From assembly GCA_001557505.1 (NCBI GenBank), contig LSAX01000008.1, positions 1,240,001 to 1,304,000 on the forward strand: a stretch of 64,000 nucleotides of DNA, read 5' to 3'. The notes beneath the pieces were generated by a model. The model searched no databases, was not told the origin of the DNA, and saw nothing but the letters and a program-made list of their open reading frames with translations. A program made the translations under genes and the position numbers. Shown one piece after another: positions 10,668 through 22,672 of the stretch (the first letter of the stretch is position 1; the number at the start of each line of letters is the position of its first letter). Source of the DNA: Reticulascus tulasneorum. Lineage: Eukaryota; Ascomycota; Sordariomycetes; Glomerellales; Reticulascaceae.

Positions 10668-13600
10668 CTAATCATTATATCCTAGGAATACCTTTGTCAA
10701 ACTCTCGGGGGGGCCCAGCTCGCTCTTCTTAACACCGCCAAGATCGACGACCAACTTGGTCAGCACCATTGTGGGTTCCAATAGCCACACACGGAGCTTA
10801 TGTTCCCCGGCACTGATACTCCCGAGGGCAACATCCGTAATCCATGCATTTCTCGTCACCGCATTGTCCCATCCTGCAGGTTCCTGGCCAGCATCAGCTG
10901 ACAGCGGTGTTGGTTGCACGGTGACCGGGGCTTTTCCATCAATGGACACCGCGTATCTGTTTGGATGTTCCGAGTCCGAATTCTCCGAGCTTGACAAATA
11001 GACGGTGAGTTTCCCGTTTGTAGCCGATGTGAAGCTGTAGAACGAATACTCGAGAGCCGGGCCAGTTGTTGCGCTTTGTGAAGCGACAGTCACCGGCCAG
11101 AGCTTGACACCTGCTAGGGTTCGACCGTAGTCGGGTATCTGGACGTAATTCACTGCTTCGCTGCCGCCCTGGACTCCAAAGTAATGATTGGCTTCAATAG
11201 AAACTACACCATTCGACTCGATATGCCCCTCAAATTCTGCAGGTACTGGATCTGACTTCCGCAGTGGCACAACGACTGTAGTTCCTGCCGAATTTGCAGG
11301 TTGCGTCACAACGACCGTAAGCTGAGCTGACGTGGATCCAGCTGGTACTGCTTTCCAGTCCACCAATACTATGGCTCGTATCTGGGACGGACCGCCGCTC
11401 GTTCTCAGTGTACCAGCTGCATTTGTGACAAAAACGTAAGGCACACTCGACGTAATGTTATAGGTTAGCGACCCTGTCCCTCGTATGAAAATGTCAATGT
11501 ATCGCTTTTCGGCTGGTGGCATATATTGATTCACGGGTTGGAGGGTTATGCTCGCAGCATCGGCCGCGGCTGTGCTCGATCCCTGTATTCCAACTCCAAG
11601 CAACTTGCCGCTTTGGCTTGTAGTCGTGCTCAGCCCAGGCATCGAGTTTGATGCTGGTTCTTGCCAGTTGTTGTATCCGATATGCGTTTGACTCATCATA
11701 TTATTCCACTTCCCATTCAAGATAGTGTGGTATTGCCTTGTCAAGGCCTGGTCCGCTGCAAATGCATCCCTCGCCTCCTGTGCCAGCTCATTTGCCTTCA
11801 TACGCCTCTCCGTAGAATATCGTGCCGAAAGAGCAGCCTTAGAGTATATCTCGAACACTTGCTTTCCTGCCTTGACTGGATGAAGCACCATTTCGAAGAA
11901 CGGAGTTTGAATTGCAGACGGAAGCTTATCATGCGTCGCTTGTGTGATGTTAAGAAGGTCGACCCATGCCTGGTAATTCAGCTCGGCTTCGTCGTATTCA
12001 ACTGCATTGAAGGCAAATGGTGTGATGCTAAGATCTTCGTACTTTCGACGTGCGGTCAATATACCGTACGTGGTCATGATGTCCGCGGCCGCTAGAGCAA
12101 CTTCGTCGTTGAATTGGATTCTGGACCAGTCAACGAGCCACGCCTTGGTACTGTCGGGGTCGGCAAACTTGGACATGTCGTAGCCCATAGCTAGAAAGTG
12201 GCTCATGGGGAGCTCCTGCGAGGAATTAGCGGATTGCCTCTACAGATTTGCCAAACAACATACCAGAGCTTTCAAATCCCCCACATTCGCAATCCACATC
12301 ATCTGATTCCCTCTTTCATATGCCAAGTGCATCTGTTCCCAGGTCTTTTGCAACTGAATAGTGTTAATCCACTTGTAATTTCTCGGCGCACCAACGTAGT
12401 CGAAGTGATAATACATTCCGGACCCTCCTCTTCGAGTCTTCTCTTTGGCTGTCGGTATTCTTCGAATGTTTCCTCGGTTATCGTCAGACCACAAAAGAGT
12501 CACGTCATCGGAGACATCCATGCCTTTCTGCCAGTATCCCGGTACCTCCTTGTACATAACCCAAGCTTGTGGAATTTCGGACAGATCTTTCCCAAGGGTT
12601 GTCTTTAGTGTCGATTGTTGAAACTTGATGACTTCCTCCAGAGATTTGGACGTCAATGTGGCAGAGGCAGCATCTCCCGAACCTCTCATGCCGAGTGTAT
12701 AGATGGTGCTCCAATCCTTGGACCTCTTTGCTCCGTCGGTCATAAAATTCTTCACATTCTGTTGATTCCTGCTCCAGTCCCATGCACCTTGACAGAATCT
12801 CCCCTGCTCCTTATCCGCTCTAGCCATCGGCTCGTGGTGGCTCGTTCCCATGAAGATGCCATATTCTGTCGCCATTGGCCCATTTTTCGTATCGTCCAAG
12901 TAGAACATGCCATTCCACATTGCTGGCCACATGTAATTGCCCTTCAACCTTAACACGAGCTCAAACACTTTGGCGTAGAACCCGGACGTGAAAGGGTTGC
13001 TATACTGGCTTTTTGCAAAGTTCCCGTTTGCCCAATTCGTCAGAGCGGGTGCTTCGTCATTGAGAAATATGCCTCGAAATTTGATAGATGGCGAACCCTG
13101 CGTTCTACTTTCGGTCGGCGCGAAGATGTATTCTCGCTTCTTTGGTGGCACATCGGCCCACCAGTACCAAGGAGAGACGCCGATCTGTTCTGAAATATCG
13201 TAAATGCCGAAAATAGTGCCTCGCACATCGGATCCGACGATGGCATGGGCTATCGGAGCACCTGTAGAGTCGGTAACGACCTGGGAAATGTATGCTTCCC
13301 ATTTCCCCTTGATAGCGGTGACGTCGATTTGCTTCGCCGCAATCAATGCATCCACTAGAGCTGAGCTTCCTATTGTTCCGACTATAATTGCTGGCTTGGA
13401 TCCACTAGCGGGAAGAGAATTGGTGTTAGAAACAGTTGCTTTAGTTCCGAGAACGAGCCCGAAGTCGTTCGCGAGGTCATTGGCAGCACGCTTGACGCCA
13501 GGGAGGTCGGTGGACGACAGCAGAATCTGTGGGGCAGCACCTGGACTTGCGATTCGCAGTCCATTTTGGCTACTTGCGGTGGATGAGAACGTAAACAATG

Positions 13601-13703
13601 ATGAGCCTTTGCCCTGTGCCAGAATTAAGGCAAAGAGATTGGCAAAGACTAGCCAATAAGCTGCAATTCGAGCGCACATTGCAAACGACTGGCTCTGCAT
13701 CAT
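10668..13703 (-). CDS. Secreted GH115 xylan alpha-1,2-glucuronidase
   Basis: Two exons (13703-12264 and 12215-10668) are joined by a GTATGT...CTCGCAG intron in phase 0, giving about 995 aa, the usual size for GH115. A hydrophobic signal peptide (YWLVFANLFALILAQ) follows the start. ATGs at 13703, 13700 and 13679 all precede it, so the exact start is open. Recognisable conserved blocks are SDVRGTIFGIYDISEQIGVSPWYWWADV, here split around residue 180, then KFRGIFLNDEAP, LRLKGNYMWPAMW and MGTSHHEPM. These are the core of the GH115 barrel. The C-terminal third is a beta-rich module with EANHYFG. The family removes (4-O-methyl)glucuronic acid from xylan, so this points to plant-cell-wall degradation. 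Confidence 0.93.
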
Positions 13704-14390
13704 GCTCAACCAAGACAGTTGATTCCAGGTAATCCATTCTTCACGCAATTCTGCGAAACAGCGACATTTTATTCCAGCAGGCCGCTATTTCCATATTTTC
13801 AGCAAGTGGATCGGTGTCCCGGGATCTCCGCATTTTTAATATGCGATGTTGGAGTCCAAGACCTTGGGCCCGGGTAAGTGATCGTGCCATATTGATGTTT
13901 GATACAGTTCCAATCATCCGCGCCTTCAGAGTGGTGGAATAGTATATGGAAGGAATCCCGAAAATAGAACCATTAGATATTGTATATGGAGGTGCTCTAA
14001 GGTGATATTAACAGGCTAATAAGCCAGGAGCTCTGGATCCCGAGGTAATGGACCCTCCACATCACGGGAGCAGGGTTAATAACACTGAACCATGAAGAAG
14101 CGGGATTGTAATTATTAGTCATTTCTCGCCAATGCTTCAGTGCACCTATGAGAGTAGGCATCTCGAAGGGAATGAACTGGACAACCCGATAGCATCACCA
14201 AGCCTTGCGTAGGTGTACGGTAGCAGGACTCAACCAGGTGCTTGAAATAAGGAAGCACACCTGGCTCCTATATAAGAGACCAAGTAAATACGCTTTATCT
14301 TCGGGGTCAATTCGCCGCTTCCACATCTCCTTGCTGCACTCGTTATCCTTGTCGTCGTCGTCATCGTCATCGTTCTGCCCATGGGGTCTC
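13704..14390. other. Intergenic region upstream of the GH115 gene
   Basis: This stretch of about 690 bp holds the presumed promoter of the GH115 gene (minus strand) and the 3' flank of the BIM1-like gene. I see no gene. A TATATAAG word near 14268 is on the plus strand and faces no gene start. Confidence 0.5.
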
Positions 14391-15421
14391 TCATTTGCTC
14401 TGTGTGATATCGCCCAAGGGGACGCTGGCGTTGCTCTCTGGTCGCGATTCGCCTCCCCTATATCGGTCCTCCCACTTAACCCCGCGAAGACTTTTCTGCT
14501 GTGTTGCAGCACGCTTCTTCTGTTCCCGTCTGCGGAACAGCCAGAAGCCCAGCACCACAGCAGCAATACCAGCAACGCACGCAATGACTATGCCCGCAAT
14601 AGCACCACCAGACAGACCTGAGCTGGATCCTGATGAAGTTGCAGGGACAGGAGAGTTGGTTGGGGTGGCGGTTGGTGTGATGGACGGACTGGTAGACTGT
14701 GTAGCGGATGGTTCGTCCTCCTCAGTGGCGTTGAAACATGGAATATATGCTGTAAAAGTGGCGGAGTCCACAAATGTAATGTCTGCACATGCATAGAAGG
14801 TTTGGTTTATTGGCTGGTCGAAGTCGGCAGTGTATTTGATCTGGACTGTGGCATTGGTTCCGCGACGAGAGGCACCGGGTGGGGTCGGTAAGTCAACGCA
14901 GGAGTGCCCAACATCCAGCTCGGTCAGCAACTGCGAAGGAATAATCACATCGAAGTCATCGTTTGATTCCGGGTCTAAATATCATCAGCCTCACAAAGTT
15001 TACGAAAATGTGAAAGATTTGATCAGAGATGTGAAAGAAAAGGGCAGCGGGCGTCGGATGGAGAAGAACGACAAGAGCCGGGGGTCCGTACTGTTGTCGA
15101 GCGAGATGGCTACTTGGACATTCCAGGCCTCATCCTGACCAACAAAGGCGATCTTTCCACGACCTAGAATATATTAGAATAGTATCTTCAATAGAGATTT
15201 TCATTTTAGGCACCAATGGGCATCTCAGTTCTTTCTCCCACACCGTCTGCGGATCCACAAGGCGCGATGTTGTCCTGATCGGCGGACCAAACCCGGTCTG
15301 GCGGCCACATGAGGGCTGACGGGCCCATAGTAGAAGTGTCGCCATGCTCTGGGGTCTGCGCCGTTGCCAGGCCCGCCAGAAGGAAAAGAATGGAGGTGAG
15401 GGACTTCAGTATTGGAGCCAT
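14391..15421 (-). CDS. BIM1-like (X325) copper-site surface protein with C-terminal membrane anchor
   Basis: Three exons (15421-15214, 15163-15092, 14974-14391) close at 287 aa. A signal peptide ends at about residue 21 (AGLATAQ). The conserved block MGPSALMWPPDRVWSADQ, then NIAPCGS, then GRGKIAFVGQDEAWNVQV matches BIM1-like or X325 proteins as I know them. These are LPMO-related copper-binding surface proteins without shown polysaccharide oxidation. FYACADITFV and IPCFNAT follow. A Ser/Thr linker leads to a glycine-rich transmembrane helix (GAIAGIVIACVAGIAAVVLG) and a basic tail (FRRREQKKR), so this copy is anchored by a helix rather than by GPI. The family was linked to copper acquisition in Cryptococcus. 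Whether this one binds copper is inferred. Confidence 0.85.
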
Positions 15422-16915
15422 AATTAGTTTCTGTGCTTGGAAATTCGCAGCTGCGTGAAGCCTGGCACCGCAGAGAAACGGCCGAAGGATGTGGAATAAA
15501 TAACTGAAAACGCCACTTTGGAGGGTAGGTGCAGTTGCGAGAGGGGGTCTGGATTACCGAAGGACTTATATAGGATCTTCATGCAGCGGCACGTATGTAC
15601 ATAATTGCAGTCTAATTCATCAGGCATATCACACGTTCTGCCGACCGTGGATCGGGCAGCTGCTTATCTCCACCCAGCAGGTGGACTTGTCTGCAACAAT
15701 GCGTGTGGACACACAGCTTCCACACAAGGATACCATCTGACTTGGACCGTGATCCCCGTCGCACGAACTCGGTTTCCAATTCGAGACGGTTTTCCTATGT
15801 CAGGCCGCTGGAAGAGTTTTTCTGCGGATCCATTTCCTCATCCTGGAGTATCCAGACTTTGTCTGGGGGCACTTAGCTACACGTTTTCGCGGAAAACCAA
15901 CCGAACATGAAGTATCTTCCACGCTGAGCACACTCCACCGGGTCCCACCTCCCCCCCGTCGTGGGTTCGTTACTCCAGCATGCCAGCATACTCTAATGTG
16001 GCCCCATCCATCAGTCAGCAGCGAATTGTCGATGGGCTTTGGTTCTAGCGGCGGCTGGGCGCGGATGTGGCCCACCAGCAATCAAGGTTATTGCGTGCTT
16101 TGGGGGGAGGCATTTTAGGGTCCAACGGTGGGTTCTCTGCTTTCGGCGAATCCTCGCTGGCGGTGGCTGGATAAATTGCTTTATCAGTCAGCTTGGCGTG
16201 CAGCTGGTGAGGAGTCGACCCCAGCCGCAATTCATAATCAGATGATCAGATAAGATGATGTAGTCCAATCGATTATTCCGCCGAGATACCACCTTCCCTG
16301 ATCCAGTCTAGTAGTGTTGTCAATGGGCGGACCCTAGTTCTCACTTCTCACCCAAGAGGCTTTTCGCCGACTCGCCTGTTCATCTCCTGCCATCTTAGTA
16401 TTTGCCCTACCAGGTATTAGTTTGAAAGTGTGGAGTACGTCTGAACCAAGTCTCGTATTCAAGTCTTCTCTCCGCTCAAGGATTCCATACTACTTCGTTG
16501 CTTTGGCACCGGGGCCGGCTGCTTGGCCTTGATTGATGCAAACCTGCTGCCCCTCGATCGTCCGATGTCGGTCTTTCGGTGTTATTGCTCGCCTGCCACT
16601 CACCGTTCGTGTCTTGTCCTCGCTTGGTGCCTTGTTGGTAGCGCACTCAAGGTCCATCCATGCCGCTCTGGTGCAGCCAGCCTGCAGTGTTCGCCGCTTG
16701 CTGCACTATGTGGTAATTGTAGGTGATTAATACTGCGGGGCATGCAAGCTGAATGTGTCGAAGCTCTAGCTCTGCAGATCTATAAGACCTGCAGGTCCCT
16801 TCCAGCTGTCGCCGAGCTACCCTCGCGTTCCTCTCGGTCGGTCTCCGTTGCAAGAATTGGACTCCAGCACACATCACTTAACTAATTCCCCTCCCGAAGT
16901 TGTTCTCACCACACG
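15422..16915. other. Divergent intergenic region, no gene seen
   Basis: This 1.5-kb spacer lies between the start of the BIM1-like gene (minus) and the start of the GPI-type gene (plus). On the minus strand a CTATATAAGTCC word at about 15563-15574 lies about 145 bp before the BIM1-like ATG and is a plausible TATA box. No coding content was recognised. Confidence 0.5.
15563..15574 (-). promoter_or_regulatory. Putative TATA box of the BIM1-like gene
   Basis: The minus strand reads CTATATAAGTCC, about 145 bp upstream of the start codon at 15421. Position and match are reasonable; transcription start data are absent. Confidence 0.35.
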
Positions 16916-17555
16916 ATGCAGCTCACCACAACCCTTCTTATCGCTGCGGCGACCCTTGCATCGTCCGCCAGTGTCGCCAACTACGAATTTCCTGACTTTG
17001 TCCCTCTATATGCCCGTCAAGCTGAGGGCAGCAAGGGTGAATGCCATGCCGATTGCGGTAAGCTCTCCTTCGATCCGATTTCGCGAGACAATTAAAGCTG
17101 ATGCATTGTAGGATACACAATTGTCGGTTCCGCCGACCCTACCCACTGCACTAATGAGACGTGGCTTGGTCTCTTGGAGGACTGCCTCGAGTGCGCACTG
17201 CAGTTCGATATCTGGAAGTTCTATGGTGACGGTGTCTCGGGCGGAGCTCAGAGCTGCGGACTGGACGCGACACCAGAAGCTGCGACCTCTTCGAGCACAA
17301 TCGTAAGCTCGGGCAGTCCTTCTGCGACCCCGACTCCTTCTACCAGCGTATCCAGCTCCGCGAGCACAACGCCAACATCTACTCCTGTAAGTATTCGGTC
17401 CCATCTACATTGGGCGACACTGACCGCGTTTCGCTCAGTCGACCACTTCATCCCCAGTTCCAGTTCCAGATAGCGGTGCGACAAAGCCTGCATATTTATC
17501 AACTGCATCCTGTGTGTTGCTTGTCGCGATCTTCGCAGCGGGCGGTCTACTATAG
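16916..17555 (+). CDS. Small secreted cysteine-rich protein with GPI-type tail
   Basis: Three exons (16916-17057, 17112-17386, 17439-17555) close at 177 aa. The product has a signal peptide (MQLTTTLLIAAATLASSASV). A compact cysteine core follows (KGECHADC, HCTNETWLGLLEDCLECALQF, IWKFYGDG, SCGLDATP), with a Ser/Thr/Pro-rich stalk next. The C-terminal hydrophobic tail (ASCVLLVAIFAAGGLL) has no basic end, as expected of a GPI attachment signal. The mature protein would sit on the cell surface or wall. I recognise the pattern as a common ascomycete surface-protein type without known function. It is not a CFEM domain, because it lacks the eight-cysteine order. Confidence 0.82.
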
Positions 17556-19795
17556 TGAGGTAGCGAGCCGGGATGAGTTGCGCATATGGTGGTCAGCGTC
17601 ATTGACGACGACATAAACTAGCACACATATCGCAGCTTTAGAGAAATGCGAACAAAGCGTTCAAATTTGTCATTCAATTGTAACCGCAGCACGCGCGCCA
17701 AATAGTGCCACTTCCGTGCTCCTTGCCTATGCAGTCAGAACATGCTGGATGTGGCATTGGGCACATGTGATTGCTGATATGCATAATTATCTTGTTTTCG
17801 TGGGACCCATGTTGGTGGCTCTACGGCAAAATGGAAAGAAAGGAACATTTCGCAGCCGTCTGTAGTTTTGTGATCCTACACGGCCCTAGACGGAAGCATA
17901 CTGTATTGGAAGTTGTTCGTCATGGCGGTCCATGGTGCAGCTTTTTACATTCCCCGACTCTATCCTTTCTGCATAAAATTTAAGCAGCTAGGATGATGCT
18001 AAGCAGCAGCATTTGCTAGAAATTTAGGTAGCAATCCAAGAATCGATAGCATCAAGAGGACCGCCGTCGAATGTCAGCTAGATTCGTTGATCCTATATCT
18101 AACTAACGCATTAGGATTAGGAGCTGGTGCGTCGAGGGGATTAGCAGCTCGCACCTCTTCGTTTAATGAGCCTATCAACTCTTCGAATATTCGGTTCTAT
18201 GGGCTCACGATGATCTCATAGACTGAGTAGTGACGCGCAGCGAGAGGCACAAGTCCACTGACTCTACGGGAAGTGCAGGGATGAAGGCATTTTGAGTTGA
18301 TCTTCCTTTTAGATGGTGCCCGGGAAGATTGAATTGTATGTGGAGCTAGTTTTGCTGACGAGATATACTCAGAGAAGCAGATATCCCCGTAAGAAACGGA
18401 AAGATCGCTGGTTAGGGAAAGGAGCCGAATGTGAAGGGGACATGATAAGCGCGGGGATGGAATAGGGCTTTATGGCTCTGTAGAATTGCAAGCTCATCAG
18501 TCGAGCCAAGGATGGCTGCAGCCATGTGGCGCGATATCAGGCACCCAACTGATTTCAATTTCCTCAGATTCACCGTAGATACGTGTAGATCCACTCTCAG
18601 CATTATGCCCTTCAAGTATTGTTTCTCATCCTATAGCTTGACTCGCTAGAAAAGAGGCGCAGCTGTAAGACAGTAAGATGACTGTCAGGGATTGTAGATC
18701 AACGAGTGCCGTCGCCATGCCTTGAATATGTGGGCTTTAACTCTAGATTCTACAGAAACTATGGTGTCCTCTGTTAATCTTCCTGCCATTGCATCTTTGT
18801 AAGGTTGGATCTGCAGGAACCACCGAGACTTCTTCTTGAAGCTTGCTGGCCTAGATCCAAGGTAATTTTGCGGTTCAATCCACCAAGCCAAGCGAGTTAT
18901 CAGCTGCTGGCAACTAACTAGAGGCTACAGGCCACGGTCACACGGTCCGAAGAAGGGAGTCTTCTATATGTACGTCGCCACGGAATATACACCGCACGCA
19001 TCTGGTACAGAATGTAAGGATCTTATGGCGAACATCTCGTACGAAAGCGTCAAACTGGGATCGAGGTTGCTGGCGCTGTTATCCGCACGCAAACCTTATC
19101 ACGCCGAATACTCCTTCTTATCCCTACCGAGTTCTATGTAACCTCTCACCCTATTCTACTATTCTCTCACTCCATTCCGCAACTCGCGACCTTTTTTCAA
19201 TTATATCGCTGCGTGCTACTGTGAGTAAACTTAACGTCCCACATCCCATCTTAACTAGGCAATCGTTCATATTCTCAAGTTAAATTATTTGCTAAAATGA
19301 CTTCAACAGGCCCCAGAAAGTGGGACACTCTGTTTGTTGGCTTCAGAGATTGAGCCGCGTCCAACTGCATACTATCTCTTCCTGCCAGCCCATCCTGGCG
19401 ACGTGGATGTGCACATAGCAAATTAAACCATGCGGCCGAAAGTAGCTTTGTAATTTTACCGCCTTGTCGAGGCGACAGAAGGAATTGGCAAATAAGATCT
19501 GCTACTCAAAATATGGGAGGCAGCCGCCAAAGCAATCAACCGGGAGCGGGGAGGTAGCATCCGGCCATACGGCTCCCTTCTCGGGGCCTATACACGTAAA
19601 TGAGGGTCAATCACAGACCGCCTTGCCGGATCTCCAAAATAAAGGCCAACAGATCCTGAACCTAGCATATGTCTCCGACGGGTTGCGGCACATAAAAACA
19701 AAACCCGCCCGCCTCGGCCCATAAGATGGGTCTAGAAAAAGTATCAAATTCCTTGACTAGCCTCATCAAGCCAGCCGACCAAATTCGACCTGACA
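17556..19795. other. Long gene-poor spacer
   Basis: Across 2.2 kb I see no supported gene. Short open frames on the minus strand at 18412-18615 and 18685-18891 have coding-like composition but no motif, signal peptide or credible splice partners. The stretch could contain decayed sequence. Confidence 0.45.
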
Positions 19796-20791
19796 ATGAC
19801 GTCCTTTCAGTTTGCCGTAGCGACCGTGCTGTTTGGTCTTCTCCAATTGAGGCCCGAGAATTATCTCGCCTCTGGTTTGGTAGTAGCGGGTCGTCCGGCT
19901 GTCGTCGAGTTCGCGCCAGTCATCATTGCGGCCCGCGAGTACTATGATGGCAAAGTCGACATTCTCGACGGCGGTGTCGCCAACTTCACCCAAGATTACG
20001 ACATTGATCTCGCTGGAAACGCTGAGACCCAGGCCCTGAAGTACTACCAGGACTTTCCTGGCCTGCGCGCAATTTATACAGTTGCCGAGGTGTACTATCG
20101 CTTCGCGGCGAGCAAGAAGTCGGGTGTCGTCAAACCCGAGGATCTGAAGGGGAAGCGCATCGGTGCCATGGCTAATACGTCAGCATCATACTTCGCCGCC
20201 ACATATATGAGCTCGTTGGGACTGGAGGCTGGGAAGGACTACACTCTAGTCGACGGATTTTTCTGCAACAAGCTTCCGTGTGCAGACAACGCACTGCCAG
20301 TCATGCTTCAGCGTGGTGATGTCGATGCCGTTGCCATGTGGGAGCCGACGTTACAGCTAAGCATCGACCTCCTCGGCAAAGACAACGTCGTGGTGTTCGA
20401 GCAGGAGGCATACCGCGAGATTTATAATCTCTACACCTCGGCAGCTAAGCTGGAGAATCCCAAGACAAGGGCGGAGATCGTGAAATTCCTCCTCGCAGTG
20501 AGACAGGTCAGCGAGGAGCTCGAGGCGGCGCCTCCCCAGGAGGCGATAGCGAGGGTCACCGCAGTGGTGGATGGCGCGGATTTGGACATTATAACCAAAA
20601 CTTGGTCGATGCACCACATGAGAGGCACGCTGGCGGCGGATCTGCTGGATGTGCTGGAGAAGGAGGAGGTATGGTCGGCAAGCATGGCTGGGAGGCGGGT
20701 TTCTACAAGGGCAGAGTTGGCGAAGATGATTGATACAAGTGTCTTGGAAGAAGTTCTTGCACTAGAAGAGGTTGAGGAATGTAGCGCATAG
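19796..20791 (+). CDS. Periplasmic-binding-protein-like (NMT1/SsuA/TauA type) protein
   Basis: A single uninterrupted exon of 331 aa. The fold family is type II substrate-binding proteins, known from bacterial ABC importers of sulfonates, taurine or nitrate and from fungal THI5/NMT1. Visible blocks are VVEFAPVIIAAREYYDGKVDI near residue 35, LAGNAETQAL near 72, then EDLKGKRIGAM near 118, QRGDVDAVAMWEP near 175 and a C-terminal helical region. Two cysteines (FFCNKLPC) lie near 155. There is no clear signal peptide and no ABC transporter partner nearby, so it cannot be working as in bacteria. It may be an enzyme or a binding protein. The lack of introns among intron-rich neighbours and the bacterial fold allow old horizontal transfer, but related fungal proteins exist as far as I recall. 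Confidence 0.8.
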   Translation: MTSFQFAVATVLFGLLQLRPENYLASGLVVAGRPAVVEFAPVIIAAREYYDGKVDILDGGVANFTQDYDIDLAGNAETQALKYYQDFPGLRAIYTVAEVYYRFAASKKSGVVKPEDLKGKRIGAMANTSASYFAATYMSSLGLEAGKDYTLVDGFFCNKLPCADNALPVMLQRGDVDAVAMWEPTLQLSIDLLGKDNVVVFEQEAYREIYNLYTSAAKLENPKTRAEIVKFLLAVRQVSEELEAAPPQEAIARVTAVVDGADLDIITKTWSMHHMRGTLAADLLDVLEKEEVWSASMAGRRVSTRAELAKMIDTSVLEEVLALEEVEECSA

Positions 20792-21037
20792 AGACAGAGC
20801 TCCCTTTGATGGGGCCTTCACGACCATTCCCTGATATTCATGCTAGGCACAGAGTGTTTGTTACTACATGCTACCTAGGCAAACGCAAACGATTACAAGG
20901 CTGTCTGCAGTGTGAACATGCAACCGGCCAATCAATTCGTGCCTTCGTATCCGGGTACAGTGCACTTCCCACCTTGTAGTCACATGACATAATCATGGTC
21001 GAGACTACAGGAACCGTCGCGGCAAATCTGCGTGCTC

Positions 21038-22672
21038 ATGTTCCCAAACACTTCCCAGTGGCTCACCATGAGGCCGCTTCGCCGTCTCCCGGGCTGGGAA
21101 CGACTGAGGGCCTCGCGAAAGAAGCCAGGGTTTCCCTACCGTCCTTTGAGGGACAGGCACGATGAGTTCAGGATTCTTACGCTCAAGGCTGGCAAGTACG
21201 ACGAGCCCATCAGCGGCACGCTGTACAGTGACTATCTGGGCAGGAAACTCACGCCCCAATACCACGCGCTTTCTTACCGGTGGGGGGACATCAATGACAC
21301 CGTACCTATTTGGCTGAATGGTGTCCCCAAGATGGTAACGCGAAATCTTGAGATAGCCCTGCGACGCCTGCGGCTGGAAACAGAAGACCACGACCGGTGG
21401 GTTGACGCGCTCTGCATCAACCAGGATGACACGCAGGAGCGGAGCTTGCAGGTCCAAAAGATACTGCAGATATACCAGCAGGCGTCCCGCGTCGTAGCCT
21501 GGCTATGGGAGTCCAGCGCCGACAGCGATGAAGCTATGAATCTGATGAGAGATCTTGGCGCGTGGTTCGAGAAGTGGACCCACGAGGGCGACCCAAACGA
21601 CCAGCCTCAGTACTTGAATGTCACGCCGCAAATGATGCGTCAGCGAGGATTTGATCCGGCCGGCAAAAATTGGGTGGCCCTCTGCGATCTCTGGAGTCGG
21701 GAGTATTGGGAGCGCGTCTGGGTGATCCAGGAGATTGCCGCGGCGTGCGACGAAGGCAGGTTCGCCCAAGGAGCGCCGATCGAGCGGGGATTGGTCGTGT
21801 GCGGTGATTCCGCAGTCCCCATGAGGCATTATGCCACAAGTAGGATCTTTGTGAGCGCCTTCTTTCATAGTCCCTCGACATTCAACGTCGACAGTTTAGA
21901 AGCCAGTGTAGACGAGCCAGCTCGATCCATGCAAGAGGTAGTCCAGCCCTCGGGGTTAATGATGTCGCAGCTTCTCCGCGGGATGGCTGACGACTCCAAC
22001 CTCTCGATCATGAGCTTGCTCGGAAGGTCAAAATCGTTTCGGGTGTCGGATCCCCGCGACAAGGTTTACTCCCTGCTGGGTTTTAGCACGGACACGGACG
22101 GATACCGTCAGGACTACAGCCTGACAGCCGTCCAGGCTTTTGAAGAGCTTGTCGAGTTTCACATCCGCTAGTCTCGGACGCTGGAGATCCTGTGGTGGAA
22201 CTGCAACGACCAGCCGGTGCACGAGGGTGCGCCGTCGTGGCTGCCCGAGCCGTACGGATTGCCTCTAACGAGCAACATGGATTTTTAGCCCCGCCGGTGA
22301 GCAATTTGGGCGTTATATGGACTTGTGGCTCAGAGCCGAATATGCCTCGCCGGCACGGTCCCAGGCCGAAGTTGAAGAGAAGCAACGCGTGGCCAATGAG
22401 ATATTGCCCCTCCAAGACAAAATCCAATACAACCTCATTAATCAAACATTTTTCGTCACCGATAATGGCTTCGCTGGGATAGGACCAGTCAACTGCGCGC
22501 CGGGAGACGTGTTAGTGGTGTTGCTAGGTGGACGCATGCATTCGTCATGCGGCCTGAACGGGAGAACTGCTGCCTCCTAGGCCATGGCTACGTCCACGGC
22601 GTCATGAAGGGAGAGTTCTTTAAGGATTTGGAGGCCGCAACTCAGCAGGTCAGTGTCTTCAACATAGTGTAG
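21038..22672 (+). pseudogene. Broken HET-domain (heterokaryon incompatibility) gene
   Basis: The HET domain is clear: YHALSYRWGD, WVDALCINQDD, YWERVWVIQEI and the later DPRDKVYSLLGFS block. HET proteins trigger cell death after fusion of unlike fungal strains. The frame stops at TAG (22169-22171), but the same frame goes on with family-like sequence (RTLEILWWN, PSWLPEPYG). A shift near 22280 leads to FFVTDNGFAGIGP and PGDVLVVLLGG, and another near 22540 to NCCLLGHGYVHGVMKGEF. These are the usual C-terminal HET-protein motifs. One nonsense codon and two frameshifts separate pieces that are collinear with the family, and no GT-AG intron explains them. The start at 21038 is tentative (21068 is also possible). 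An N-terminal HET domain alone of about 378 aa could still be made. Confidence 0.8.

Noticed and set aside
14265..14280. TATATAAG word as a promoter
   Set aside because: It is on the plus strand in the 3' flank of the BIM1-like gene and faces no start codon.
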